In this document: piece after piece, positions 35,989 through 44,982 of the stretch
Layout: every line of letters starts with the position of its first letter
Numbering within the stretch: position 1 is the first letter of the stretch
DNA from: CAYMSF01 sp964392985
GTDB taxonomy: Bacteria > Verrucomicrobiota > Lentisphaeria > Victivallales > Victivallaceae
NCBI GenBank assembly: GCA_964392985.1
Contig: CAYMSF010000006.1
Location: 27,402-91,401 of the forward strand
Direction: 5' to 3'
Length of the DNA: 64,000 nucleotides
Made by a program: the position numbers and the translations under genes
Notes under the pieces: generated by a model
Seen by the model: the letters and a program-made list of their open reading frames with translations, nothing else
The model's database searches: none
Told to the model about the DNA's origin: nothing

Positions 35989-37128
35989 TTACTCTTCTCT
36001 GACATCAGGACCGTCAGGTATTGGTGGCGGCAGGTTGGTCATCCCCGTCAGTGAAGGCAACAGGCGGAGCGGACTTGCCGGCGGTGTGGCAAGAGTCAGG
36101 CCGCCATCTTGTATCGCAAGATGTTGATTTGCCCAGAGATAAAAATCCATTAATGCCATCATATCCCAATGCCGCAGTGTTTTTTTGCTGCCGCGCTCCA
36201 AATGTGTGGCAACTGCGCATAAATGCGGTTCCACGCCATCAATGCGACAGAACGAACCCGAACCGGCAGATGTCCGGACAATTTTCTTCCACCGTTTTTC
36301 GGTTGCTGCTGATTCAAAGCATGGCGCATCCGCTATGATGTTGCCGTTACCGTCACCGGTCAGGGCAGCTTCCGGCCATGGTTCTGTCATGGTTAGCGGG
36401 GTAAATTTAACGCCGTTATTTGCAGTGGTGCTCCAGGCAAAATACCATTTAAACCGGCGGCAGCATTTGCCGAATTCGGTTTTTTCCGCAAAGAGGAAAG
36501 GCGTACGTTCAATACTGATACCCTCAGTTGTCACTTGAATCGCAAAATTACTTGAAGCATTCTCAATTTTACTGTTGCCATGCCAGCGCCAGAGGTCATC
36601 ACCGGTACCGATTTCGATTATCTGCCCGGATTTGTTTTCAAATAATGCCAGCAGAAATGGTTTATTATCTTGAAAAATTACTTCTCCTGAAGCTGGAATC
36701 TGCTGCCACTCTATTGCCGCCGGTTGTTTACCTGCGGGAGGCAGTTTTACGATAGCGCAGCGTTTCCATTCACCTGGCAGTAACAACGGATCGGCCTCGA
36801 CGCGTTCCACCTCAAAAGGACCCTTCAAGTCAAAATCGTAGATAATCCGGCAATGATTGCCGGTGAAAACCATGTCCCGTCTGACGACCGGTTCCGTGCC
36901 TAAGGGAATCTTGCATTCATATTCCAGACGGCAGGAGAGTTTGTCGTTACGGAAATGGCGGCGGCATTTGCGCAACATTCCGCTTGATTCGGCAGCAATG
37001 CCGGCGGAAACGGGCAGTATTCGCAGTAATTCATTCCCGTCGAGAAAAAATTGCAGCGGAAAGTCCGGGTTGATGCCTGACTTGGCAACCCAATTGCCTC
37101 CGGTAATTTTTGTTTCAATATTTTTCAT
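35989..37128 (-). CDS. Conserved-looking cytoplasmic protein of unknown function
   Basis: 379 residues, no signal peptide or membrane segment. Composition and strand pattern suggest a large beta-sandwich, such as the carbohydrate-related aldose-epimerase-like or galactose-mutarotase-like fold, but no motif is decisive. A Trp-rich stretch (DDLWRWHG) and a Cys-containing 'KCCRRFKWYFAW' stand out. The C-terminus is proline-rich and disordered-looking. It lies between the unknown secreted gene and dut. I do not recognise the family. Confidence 0.6.
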   Translation of the reverse strand: MKNIETKITGGNWVAKSGINPDFPLQFFLDGNELLRILPVSAGIAAESSGMLRKCRRHFRNDKLSCRLEYECKIPLGTEPVVRRDMVFTGNHCRIIYDFDLKGPFEVERVEADPLLLPGEWKRCAIVKLPPAGKQPAAIEWQQIPASGEVIFQDNKPFLLALFENKSGQIIEIGTGDDLWRWHGNSKIENASSNFAIQVTTEGISIERTPFLFAEKTEFGKCCRRFKWYFAWSTTANNGVKFTPLTMTEPWPEAALTGDGNGNIIADAPCFESAATEKRWKKIVRTSAGSGSFCRIDGVEPHLCAVATHLERGSKKTLRHWDMMALMDFYLWANQHLAIQDGGLTLATPPASPLRLLPSLTGMTNLPPPIPDGPDVREE

Positions 37129-37215
37129 GTTTTATTCTTTATAATGTATTAGCGTTTAGTTAGCGGCTTTCGACTGAAATTATTTATGCTTGAAATTATT
37201 GCGTGGTAATTTGAC

Positions 37216-37662
37216 TCAGTGTTTGCCGGTGCTGCCGAATCCGCCCTGACCGCGTTTGGATTCAGAAAGTTCTTCGCATTCGACCAAATCTATATCAGGC
37301 AGTGCGCTGATAACCATTTGGGCGATGCGTTCGCCGCGTTTGATATGGAATGACTCTTTGCCGGCGTTGAACATGATGATACCGACTTCGCCGCGATAAC
37401 CGGCATCAATGGTGCCCGGCGAATTGGTGAGCATGATGTCATGTTTCAAGGCAAGACCGGAACGCGGCCGCACTTGCGCTTCAAATCCGATCGGCAGTTC
37501 GATGAACAGCCCGGTTGCCACCAGAATACTGCGGCCTGGAACAAGTTCGATATCTATTCTTGAGCGCAAATCGAATGCCGCATCATCATGATGGGCGCGT
37601 TGCGGCTTCAAATCATCGCATCCTTCCATCATCTTAAATTTAACAGTTGTTGTGATTTTCAT
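37216..37662 (-). CDS. dut: Deoxyuridine 5'-triphosphate nucleotidohydrolase
   Basis: 148 residues. All dUTPase motifs are present: DAAFDLRSR, RPRSGLALKH, GTIDAGYRGEVG, RGERIAQMV and the C-terminal RGQGGFGSTG. It hydrolyses dUTP to dUMP and pyrophosphate as a homotrimer, keeping uracil out of DNA. GGAAG precedes the start. Divergent from the tandem PilT gene. Confidence 0.95.
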   Translation of the reverse strand: MKITTTVKFKMMEGCDDLKPQRAHHDDAAFDLRSRIDIELVPGRSILVATGLFIELPIGFEAQVRPRSGLALKHDIMLTNSPGTIDAGYRGEVGIIMFNAGKESFHIKRGERIAQMVISALPDIDLVECEELSESKRGQGGFGSTGKH

Positions 37663-37751
37663 ATTTGCTTCCGTGTTTATTTGTAATATTTAAGTTAGTG
37701 GTTTACTTTATACTGGGATACACTGTAATTCAATCTGTGAGGCAAAGAGTT

Positions 37752-39944
37752 ATGCGAATTATTCAATTACTGAGCATGGCGGCGGACCAGGGGGCATCAG
37801 ACCTGTTCATTTCATCCGGCAAGGTTCCATATTTCCGGCAACTGGGTAAAGTCCTGCCTTTACATGAAACAGTAATTTCCAATGAAGAGATTGAAACATT
37901 CCGGAAAAAAATAATCTCCGCCGAGGCTGAACAAAAGTTCAATGCCACCGGCAGTTATGATACCGGCATAACAATCGAAAACGGTTGCAGATTCCGGCTC
38001 AACTTTTTAATCCAGCAGGGGCATCCGGGTATTGTCGCCCGTCCGGTGCCGCTGGGAAGTGATTTATCTTTTTCCGGACTTAATCTGCCGGCAATGATTC
38101 AGGAAATGGCGGAACTGCCACGCGGATTGATCCTTGTCGCCGGCAGCGCCGGCAGTGGCAAATCCACGACCATGGCCGCGGTAATAAACCATATTAATCA
38201 TGCCTTTGAAAAACATGTTGTCACCATCGAAGACCCGATTGAATATATTCATCGCGATGAGAAAAGTCTGATTACCCAGCGTGAAATCGGCTCCGATACC
38301 TTATCCTTTGCCGATGCGCTCACCAATGTTGTCCGTGAAAGCCCCGACGTAATTGTCATCGGCGAAATGCGGGATTTGAATACTATGCAGACCGCTATTA
38401 CTGCGGCTTTAACCGGACATCTGGTCATATCAACCGTGCATACCGCCGATACTGTTCAAGCGCTTGAACGTATCATTAACCATTTTCCTGAACACTTGCG
38501 TCAACAGGCTGCCGACGATCTTGCCATGGCGCTTGAGGGCGTAATTGCGCAACGGTTGCTACCACGCCTGGATAAGGCAGGAATGATTCCGGCGGTAGAA
38601 TTATTGCGTGCCACTCCCAATGTCCGAAACTTAATCGCCGGTCGCAAATTCAAAGAAATTGAAAACGCGATTCGTCGCGGCGCGGAAGACGGCATGATTG
38701 CGTTTGACCGGGCATTGTGTGAGATGCATAAAGAGGGAAAGATCAGTATTGAAACCGGTATGTCGGCGGCTACCAATCCCGGTGAGTTTTCATTACTGGT
38801 AAAGGGAATGGAGAGCGGCATTGAAACTTTCCGGGAGCTTTTTAATAAGGAAGGCGCCGATGATGTTGTAATTAATATGAAGCGGTTGTTGCACTCTGCG
38901 ATTGTCAATGGTGCGAGTGATTTGATTCTATCGACCGGTTCACGCCCGACAGTGCGGGTGCATGGCGAATTAATTTCATTGAATACCGAGATACTTACTT
39001 CCGCGGATACGAAGCGGTTGTTATTCAGCATCCTCAATCCACGGCAGCGGGCGGATTTTGAGTCGCAACGCGAGATAGATTTTGCCTTGACGATCAATGC
39101 CAGAATAAATGATACCGATAAATCTGAACAACGCCGGTTCCGGGTGAATGGATTTTATCAGCGCGGCAATGTCGGCACTGCTATCCGTATGATTTCCAAT
39201 CACATTCCGTCACCCGAGGAGTTGAAGATTCCGCCGTCAATTGTCAACTTAACTTCAAAGAAGCATGGACTTATTCTGGTTACCGGTCCGACCGGACATG
39301 GCAAAAGCACGACCCTGGCCAGTTTGATTGACCGGGTGAACACCCTGCGCGGTTGTCACATTATTACCGTAGAAGACCCGATTGAATACGTTCATCAGAA
39401 TAAAAAAGCGGTCATTGAACAGCGCGAAGTCCATGCTGATACTTTGAGTTTCGGCAACGCTTTGAAATATGTTTTGCGTCAAGATCCAGATGTTATTCTC
39501 GTAGGCGAAATGCGCGATACTGAAACAATTGCGGCGGCATTGACCGCGGCCGAAACCGGACATCTGGTTATGGCAACATTGCATACGAACAGCGCGCCGC
39601 AAAGCATTGACCGTATCATTGACTCTTTCCCAGGTCATCAACAAAATCAAATCAAACTGCAACTGGCAGGAACATTGCTCGGAATTGTTTCGCAACGCTT
39701 GATTCCTCATAAGGATGGACAAAGCCGGGTGGCAGCTTTTGAAATCATGCTGGGAACTCCGGCAGTACAGTCATTAATCCGTGAGGGCAAGACCAGTCAT
39801 CTACAGTCGGTTATTGAAACCAGTTTCAAGGACGGCATGGTTACAATGGAGAAAGCTGTTGGTGAACTTTATGCCAAAGAGTTGATCTCCAGAGAGGACA
39901 TGAACAGTTTAATCAGGAATTTTAAATCGGACAAGGCTTATTAA
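37752..39944 (+). CDS. Tandem PilT-PilT fusion ATPase
   Basis: 730 residues from the ATG at 37752 (GAGGCAAAGAG upstream). A TTG in the same frame at 37665 is less likely. Two complete PilT-type retraction ATPases lie head to tail. Unit 1 has Walker A AGSAGSGKS (Lys137) and Walker B-like GEMRD (204-208). Unit 2 has Walker A TGPTGHGKS (Lys518) and GEMRD (585-589). The units are offset by 381 residues. Each has its own PAS-like N-terminal domain ('GASDLFIS' and 'GASDLILS') and HTADT/HTNSA switch region. PilT normally works as a homohexamer, so a fused dimer would build a hexamer from three chains or mix two unequal motors. Confidence 0.88.
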   Translation: MRIIQLLSMAADQGASDLFISSGKVPYFRQLGKVLPLHETVISNEEIETFRKKIISAEAEQKFNATGSYDTGITIENGCRFRLNFLIQQGHPGIVARPVPLGSDLSFSGLNLPAMIQEMAELPRGLILVAGSAGSGKSTTMAAVINHINHAFEKHVVTIEDPIEYIHRDEKSLITQREIGSDTLSFADALTNVVRESPDVIVIGEMRDLNTMQTAITAALTGHLVISTVHTADTVQALERIINHFPEHLRQQAADDLAMALEGVIAQRLLPRLDKAGMIPAVELLRATPNVRNLIAGRKFKEIENAIRRGAEDGMIAFDRALCEMHKEGKISIETGMSAATNPGEFSLLVKGMESGIETFRELFNKEGADDVVINMKRLLHSAIVNGASDLILSTGSRPTVRVHGELISLNTEILTSADTKRLLFSILNPRQRADFESQREIDFALTINARINDTDKSEQRRFRVNGFYQRGNVGTAIRMISNHIPSPEELKIPPSIVNLTSKKHGLILVTGPTGHGKSTTLASLIDRVNTLRGCHIITVEDPIEYVHQNKKAVIEQREVHADTLSFGNALKYVLRQDPDVILVGEMRDTETIAAALTAAETGHLVMATLHTNSAPQSIDRIIDSFPGHQQNQIKLQLAGTLLGIVSQRLIPHKDGQSRVAAFEIMLGTPAVQSLIREGKTSHLQSVIETSFKDGMVTMEKAVGELYAKELISREDMNSLIRNFKSDKAY

Positions 39945-39998
39945 TCCGGAGCAATCCGGGTAACAGCGATAAATTAACACAGTGATGGAGGCAGGGTT

Positions 39999-40481
39999 AT
40001 GTGTGGAAAATGCAGAATCGGGCAGGGGGTTGATATTCATCGTTTTGCTCCGGACAGAAAACTTATTCTCTGCGGTGTTGATATTCCACATGAAGCCGGT
40101 CTTCTCGGTCACAGTGACGCGGATGTCGCGGTTCATGCGATTATGGATGCGCTGCTCGGCGCGATGGCGCTCGGGGACATCGGCGAATGGTTCCCGGATA
40201 CTGATTCCAAGTATAAGAACGCCGACAGCATGAAATTACTCAGCATGATTATTGCCGATAAACATTTTGATTCTTATGAAATTATCAATCTGGATGTCAA
40301 TATCATTGCACAACGCCCGAAAATCCGCCCCTATGTTGATCAGATGAAGGTAAATCTGGCAGAGGTGCTGGATTGCGCCCCCGACCGTATCTCAATCAAG
40401 GCGACCACTACCGAAGGCATGGGATTCTGCGGCAGAGAAGAGGGCATCGCCGCCATGGCAGTGGTTCTTCTCGGCAAATAA
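39999..40481 (+). CDS. ispF: 2-C-methyl-D-erythritol 2,4-cyclodiphosphate synthase
   Basis: 160 residues. RIGQGVDIHRFA and GLLGHSDADVAVHAIMDALLGA supply the metal ligands (the D-x-H motif and the later His). ATTTEGMGFCGREEGI is the diagnostic C-terminal block. It makes the cyclodiphosphate of the non-mevalonate isoprenoid pathway. It follows the PilT fusion by 54 bp and may be co-transcribed. ispD is not in this window. Confidence 0.94.
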   Translation: MCGKCRIGQGVDIHRFAPDRKLILCGVDIPHEAGLLGHSDADVAVHAIMDALLGAMALGDIGEWFPDTDSKYKNADSMKLLSMIIADKHFDSYEIINLDVNIIAQRPKIRPYVDQMKVNLAEVLDCAPDRISIKATTTEGMGFCGREEGIAAMAVVLLGK

Positions 40482-40539
40482 ACTGCTGTATTTTCTGCCA
40501 TATAGTAATTTTTGTTAAATCAAAAGCGAAACAAAACTA

Positions 40540-41178
40540 TTGAATTATACATGTAATAAAATTTTTATTATAACTTTATTCGCAACGACATTAATAACAT
40601 TGGCAGGATGCGGAACAATGTCATGGCCAAACCCGAATATCGGGAAACGTTCAACAGACGCTTTGATTGCAAAAAAGGAATATGTACAGGCACTGGAGAA
40701 ACTCAACAGGCACAACGATAAACCATGGGCTCAATTCAGACTCGGCTATTTGTATGGAAACGGTTTGGGCGTGACCAGAGATTATCAAAAAGCTATGTAC
40801 TGGTATCTTAAAGCTTCCGTGCAAATGTCTGATGATGATTGGTCCAAAGGCAAAGCGTTTTATGGCAAATCCGGGTTCTATGCCCAAAATTATGATGCTT
40901 ACAATGCCCAGTTAAGTATTGCCAATATGTATCTCGAAGGAATGGGGGTGGAAAAAAGTGCCTCAGAAGCATACCTGTGGATGAATTATGCACTAATAAA
41001 TGCAAAAAAAGATGACAACAACTCCGTACCACAAAAACACGTTGATGCATTGGAAAAAATCAAAAAATCCCTCACCGTACAAGAAAAACAGTTAGTTGAA
41101 GACAACGAAAAAAACTGGGAACCGGCAAAATCAAATATTTACCAAACAATGATTACTGAGAAACCTGTGAAGCCTTAA
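40540..41178 (+). CDS. Sel1-repeat lipoprotein
   Basis: 212 residues from a TTG at 40540. No ATG gives a usable signal peptide, and this start gives a lipoprotein signal with lipobox TLAGC (Cys about 24). Two Sel1-like (TPR-related) repeats are visible: 'AQFRLGYLYGNGLGV...AMYWYLKA' (about 65-94) and 'AQLSIANMYLEGMGV...AYLWMNYA' (about 127-157). Such repeats mediate protein contacts in envelope complexes. Partner unknown. No clear ribosome binding site. Confidence 0.72.
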   Translation: MNYTCNKIFIITLFATTLITLAGCGTMSWPNPNIGKRSTDALIAKKEYVQALEKLNRHNDKPWAQFRLGYLYGNGLGVTRDYQKAMYWYLKASVQMSDDDWSKGKAFYGKSGFYAQNYDAYNAQLSIANMYLEGMGVEKSASEAYLWMNYALINAKKDDNNSVPQKHVDALEKIKKSLTVQEKQLVEDNEKNWEPAKSNIYQTMITEKPVKP

Positions 41179-41394
41179 TTCCCCGTATAAAAAACAAACT
41201 GAACGAATATTACTGGATGAATTCGGCGGTCTAGAATTATAAAATATTAATGAATGATTTGATATATGGCACTTTGTATGAACAACGGTAATAAGTCCAA
41301 GTTAAAATTGTTGACCAGACACGACTATATTGCTGAATTGATTTCTGTTGACAACGCACTGTCTTTCCTTTATAAATTGTGCGGGTAGTTTATT

Positions 41395-41673
41395 ATGGAT
41401 GGAAACGATTTAAAAACTAAGGTGAAGACTCAACCATGGCGATTGATAGTGTTATGCTTCTTTATGGTGATTGGGCTTATCTTTGTAGCGAATACCTGTC
41501 TTTACCCTGAAAGTTCCATTGTTGTAAGGTATAAAATGATTTTATACTTGCTTATTTCATTGCGGTTGATATGGAATGTTTTCAAAAGGGATATGAAGAC
41601 TTATGATTACTTCATATATTTTTCTGTTTTTATCGTGTTTGCTATTTGGGCGACTTATGGATTTAGTCATTAA
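41395..41673 (+). CDS. Small membrane protein, unknown
   Basis: 92 residues with three likely transmembrane helices (about 16-34, 43-60 and 70-90). A Trp and Arg-rich loop lies between the second and third. No family recognised. It stands about 215 bp after the Sel1 lipoprotein, in a stretch of short genes that are more AT-rich than their neighbours. Confidence 0.55.
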   Translation: MDGNDLKTKVKTQPWRLIVLCFFMVIGLIFVANTCLYPESSIVVRYKMILYLLISLRLIWNVFKRDMKTYDYFIYFSVFIVFAIWATYGFSH

Positions 41674-41762
41674 AACATCAACTATAAATTTGTTCAAGCT
41701 TGATAGCCAAAATGGTAAATTATTCTAAATAACCAGCAGAATTAACGATGGGAAAACAATAG

Positions 41763-42074
41763 ATGGCGATAATCGAAATTCATAGACCCATGGATTTTTT
41801 TGGGATTTGCAGAAAGCAGAAAGTCTGGATAGATGGTGTCCATATTGGCTATGTCCGTACCTGTGAAACTCAGAAATTTGAAGTAACGGATGCGATTCAT
41901 ACTGTTCAAGTATCAATGGATTGGTGTAAAAGCATTCCCTATGAAGTAAATATGAGCAATGGTGCGGCAACTGTCCTCATTGCCCGGACTAAATATTGGA
42001 TGCTGATTGCTTTAGTTCTTTGTTTCTTTCGTCCTTCACTGGTTTTTGCTGTAAAAGCCAGGGAAAATTCATAA
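41763..42074 (+). CDS. Small membrane-anchored protein, unknown
   Basis: 103 residues. The first ~75 are a short beta-domain ('KVWIDGVHIGYV', 'FEVTDAIHTVQVSM') resembling the repeat pattern of surface-exposed PEGA-like domains. A C-terminal hydrophobic helix (about 80-96) could anchor it to the membrane. Three bases separate it from the next gene, so the two are probably an operon. Function unknown. Confidence 0.5.
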   Translation: MAIIEIHRPMDFFGICRKQKVWIDGVHIGYVRTCETQKFEVTDAIHTVQVSMDWCKSIPYEVNMSNGAATVLIARTKYWMLIALVLCFFRPSLVFAVKARENS

Positions 42075-42077
42075 AAA

Positions 42078-42695
42078 ATGAAGAGGAGTATATTATTCCG
42101 AATGAAACCGCTTTTAAACATTCTGTTTTTCTGTTTGATTATCTTTTCCGTTTCAGCAGAAGATAATTTAGTTATCCCTGCAGGAATACGATATAAACAG
42201 GCTTCCGCTAAAGTTAATGATGATGCCTGCAAACTACTCATGAAATTATTTTCCGCCAGCGATGACAAACAGGACATCCTGCCATTTTTTGAAACACACC
42301 TTATTTGCGGTCCCGGGCTTTGGCTCAATATCAAGTCTGATAAAGCGATGACAGAACTGAAAAAAGGGAACGCTGTATTCGAAATGCCAGTCATTAACGC
42401 CCAGGGAAAAGTTATCCGCAAAGACAAAATGGGAGGCAAATTATTTCAAACGCCGGAAGAGATTATGGCGTTCTGGAAAGTACTTGCACAACACACCGAT
42501 TTTAACGGTTTTAAAATCCGAAAACTGAATCAGGATGAACTGAGAATATTCTGGGCGATGATTCCTTTTGACATTACCGAACCAATATTCATTATGGAGT
42601 CATCCAAACACAAGATACTTATATTGTTCACATCGGCAGAGAAACTGAAGATTATGTGGATTGACGACTATCAGAATTTGCGACTCAATAAATGA
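42078..42695 (+). CDS. Secreted protein of unknown function
   Basis: 205 residues from the ATG at 42078. An ATG at 42102 (MKPLLNILFFCLIIFSVSAE) gives a cleaner signal peptide and has GAGGAG 13 bases upstream, so it may be the true start. The mature part is alpha/beta in pattern with no motif recognised. Probably expressed with the preceding small anchored protein. Confidence 0.6.
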   Translation: MKRSILFRMKPLLNILFFCLIIFSVSAEDNLVIPAGIRYKQASAKVNDDACKLLMKLFSASDDKQDILPFFETHLICGPGLWLNIKSDKAMTELKKGNAVFEMPVINAQGKVIRKDKMGGKLFQTPEEIMAFWKVLAQHTDFNGFKIRKLNQDELRIFWAMIPFDITEPIFIMESSKHKILILFTSAEKLKIMWIDDYQNLRLNK

Positions 42696-42713
42696 TTGCT
42701 GTAATTATACAAA

Positions 42714-42749
42714 TTATTCTTATTATTCTTATTATTCTTATTATTCTTT
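42714..42749. repeat. Short tandem repeat, about four copies of TTATTCTTA
   Basis: Three perfect copies and one nearly perfect copy of a 9-bp unit, 18 bp after a stop codon. Prone to slippage. Not a CRISPR (no spacers). Confidence 0.85.
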
Positions 42750-42783
42750 CGCCAATGACTTCAAATACTTTGCTCAATAAGGT

Positions 42784-42811
42784 TTGACATTTTTGAATGA
42801 ACAAATATAAT
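42784..42811 (+). promoter_or_regulatory. Strong sigma70-type promoter of the 42897 gene
   Basis: A perfect -35 TTGACA (42784-42789), a 16-bp spacer and a perfect -10 TATAAT (42806-42811). It predicts a start point near 42818 and a ~79-nt leader before the ATG at 42897. Confidence 0.75.
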
Positions 42812-42896
42812 ATCTCTACTATCATAGCTGTTTATGAGTTGTTCCGCTTAATTTAAGATGGAACTAATTTAATTATAAAAAGAAAGGGCAGTTGTT

Positions 42897-43520
42897 ATGA
42901 GTCTGAAATCTTTGTTGATTGTGGCGTTGTCTGTCGCATTCGCTGGAGCATTTACTATAACTGCTTTGGCGGCTGACCCCGTAGGTTATGCGCGGTTTTC
43001 AATCAACGGCAAAGGAATTAATCTAACGCCTGGAACTGCATTGCCTGGAGGCACGGTGCAAAATCCGGGATGGGCCAGCGAGAAGGAACGCAAGCAGATG
43101 CTTATGGTTGAAATTCCACTGATTGATGGTTGGAATGAATTTTCCTTTACGTTCACTCCTGATAAAGCTGGAAATATTCAGATGGATTTGTCTGGACAGG
43201 ACAAAACCGGAGAAGACAAGAAACGAATGGTACTATACACCTTTTACGATGACATCAGCGTAACCGGTGCGGAACTGAAAAACGGGGACTTTGAGTTGCT
43301 TGATGATGGCAAACCGGTGGGCTGGTATATGTGGAATATGAATCCGGCCGCTCCGGGTATGATAGTTAGTGATGGCAATGCGCATGGCGGCAAAAACTAT
43401 GCGGCGGCATGGAGTCAGGGAACGGTTGTTCAGTACATTAAAGTAGCGGCGGGTCAGGTTACGGTGCGCGGATTTGCAAAGCCTGCAGGCGATTGGAAAC
43501 CTGATGCAGTCAAAAAGTGA
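42897..43520 (+). CDS. Secreted single-module protein, truncated paralogue of the 45970 enzyme
   Basis: 207 residues: a signal peptide (about 1-25) and one beta-sandwich module (about 26-200). It matches the N-terminal ~210 residues of the protein at 45970-50007 very closely, including 'LTPGTALPGGTVQNPGWA' and 'YAAAWSQGTVVQYI'. The two genes share near-identical start regions as well. The alignment continues to the VKK segment, then this copy hits a TGA where the long copy continues with a linker, consistent with a short deletion or frameshift. It may still serve as a stand-alone binding protein, since the promoter and ribosome binding site are good. Confidence 0.75.
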   Translation: MSLKSLLIVALSVAFAGAFTITALAADPVGYARFSINGKGINLTPGTALPGGTVQNPGWASEKERKQMLMVEIPLIDGWNEFSFTFTPDKAGNIQMDLSGQDKTGEDKKRMVLYTFYDDISVTGAELKNGDFELLDDGKPVGWYMWNMNPAAPGMIVSDGNAHGGKNYAAAWSQGTVVQYIKVAAGQVTVRGFAKPAGDWKPDAVKK

Positions 43521-43702
43521 AAACGCCCCGGCGATAGTTAATGGTGCAACTAAATAAGACGAGTAGGATTGAGGATTGGTTTTTTCTATCCGACTGATTG
43601 GCGATATGGATATCACCTGAAGAAGGAACGGAAAAATACGGACGCAAGACCCTGGTCTATTTTGAAATTTCAACATTATTGAGTATAAATTGATTCGGCA
43701 GT

Positions 43703-44827
43703 TCAATTATCTCTGGATTCATATCTGAATCGTGCCGGCGTGGTTTTCATCGCATATTTGAAAAGTTCGTGGAGGCGTTGGACATCGTTAAAACCGGATT
43801 GTTTGGAGATAGTTTCTATTTTCAACTCGGTTTCGCGCAGTAAACGGCAAGCGGTACCGATGCGCATATCTTGTAATAACCGGGACGGCGATGTCCCGAT
43901 TTTCCGGTTAATCAGTTTGCGTAATCCAGAGTCAGAAATATGTACTGTTCTGGCAATATCTGCCACCGAAATGTCTGAAGTATGATTTTTTTTGATATAT
44001 TTGATGGCTTTCGCCACCATTTCGTCTCCGGTTGCCAGAATATCGGTACTTTTTCGAATCACTGGCACCGGCACAGGTGATACAAGTAACGGTGCGGATG
44101 GTAATGGTTCACCTGCCATCATCCGATCAAGCAGTGCTGCGCCTTCATAGCCGACTTTCCGCACCCGGCTGTCAATGCTTGAAATCGGTATTCTGGAACT
44201 ATTGCAGATAAGTGTTTCGTTGTCCACGCCTAATATTGCAATATCTTCCGGGACTCTGAATCCGCCGGTTACTGCGGCTTCAATCATTTCGCGGGCGTAA
44301 GAATCATTTTCACAGAAAATTGCACAAGGGAGAGGAAGATTTTTTAATTGTGTTACGATTTCGAGACAAACTTTGTCCCATGGCTGATTATGGATATTAT
44401 TCGTATTGGTTACGGCAACAACCTCACGATGGTTTTTTGCCAGTTCCTCTACAAAGCCGGCGCGGCGACCACCATGTCCGCCATACCAGCAGTAAAGCAT
44501 GTCGCCCAAGGTAAGAAAATAACGCGCTGCCACCCGGCCGATTTCTTCATTGTCATCACAAACAACAGCATGAGGAAAATTGCATCCGGATGAGTTGAAA
44601 GATACAATCGGTACATCAGCATGAGCCTTTAGAAACTCTATAAGTTTCGGGGAATTATCATTAATGTGGGTAATAATGCCGTCACCAGACCAGTTGCGCG
44701 GCAATTCCATTCGTGAAGTAATAATCCCTAAATGCCAGTCATTTTTTACCGCATAATCGGTAACTCCGCGCATTAGATTGTACATTGATGATATATAAAA
44801 CTCTAAAATCGGTAGAACATTTTTCAT
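43703..44827 (-). CDS. XylR-like transcription regulator (sugar-binding domain plus AraC HTH)
   Basis: 374 residues. The N-terminal ~260 are a LacI/periplasmic-binding-protein-like ligand domain ('LGVDNETLICNSSRIPISSIDSR' is typical). The C-terminal 270-374 are an AraC-family double helix-turn-helix ('DISVADIARTVHISDSGLRKLINR' and 'IETISKQSGFND'). This is the architecture of the E. coli xylose regulator XylR, which activates by binding direct repeats. It is divergent from the pseudopilin gene at 44983, and the two tandem 21-bp repeats between them are its most likely site. Ligand unknown, probably a sugar from the neighbouring GH enzymes' substrate. Confidence 0.85.
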   Translation of the reverse strand: MKNVLPILEFYISSMYNLMRGVTDYAVKNDWHLGIITSRMELPRNWSGDGIITHINDNSPKLIEFLKAHADVPIVSFNSSGCNFPHAVVCDDNEEIGRVAARYFLTLGDMLYCWYGGHGGRRAGFVEELAKNHREVVAVTNTNNIHNQPWDKVCLEIVTQLKNLPLPCAIFCENDSYAREMIEAAVTGGFRVPEDIAILGVDNETLICNSSRIPISSIDSRVRKVGYEGAALLDRMMAGEPLPSAPLLVSPVPVPVIRKSTDILATGDEMVAKAIKYIKKNHTSDISVADIARTVHISDSGLRKLINRKIGTSPSRLLQDMRIGTACRLLRETELKIETISKQSGFNDVQRLHELFKYAMKTTPARFRYESRDN

Positions 44828-44862
44828 TTTTGCTGTAGTCTGGTTGGGGATATAAGATTCAA

Positions 44863-44904
44863 ATTATCATGTTTCCCGAATTCATTATCATGTTTCCCGA
44901 ATTC
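44863..44904 (+). promoter_or_regulatory. Tandem perfect 21-bp direct repeat, probable operator
   Basis: Two back-to-back identical 21-bp copies (44863-44883 and 44884-44904), each containing TCATGTTTCCCGAATTC. A 21-bp period is two helical turns, which puts both copies on one face of the DNA, as AraC-family direct-repeat sites require. The second copy ends 4 bp before the -35 box of the next promoter, the position of an activator that touches RNA polymerase. Confidence 0.75.
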
Positions 44905-44908
44905 GTTA

Positions 44909-44937
44909 TTGCAAACTGTTTATTTCTGACATATAAT
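44909..44937 (+). promoter_or_regulatory. Promoter of the pseudopilin gene
   Basis: -35 TTGCAA (44909-44914), 17-bp spacer, perfect -10 TATAAT (44932-44937). The weak -35 fits dependence on an activator bound to the adjacent tandem repeats. Confidence 0.7.
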
Positions 44938-44982
44938 ATAGACAGTAAAGGTTATAATTGCTAATAACAAAAGGGATTGTAT

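Noticed and set aside
38501..39097. - strand open frame of 198 codons inside the tandem PilT gene
   Set aside because: Overlaps well-supported ATPase motifs; composition is that of an antisense shadow.
42714..42749. Possible CRISPR array
   Set aside because: 9-bp contiguous units with no spacers; a simple tandem repeat.
43521..43702. Possible continuation of the truncated module protein
   Set aside because: No long frame resembles the rest of the 45970 enzyme after the first few codons; only a trace of the linker is seen.
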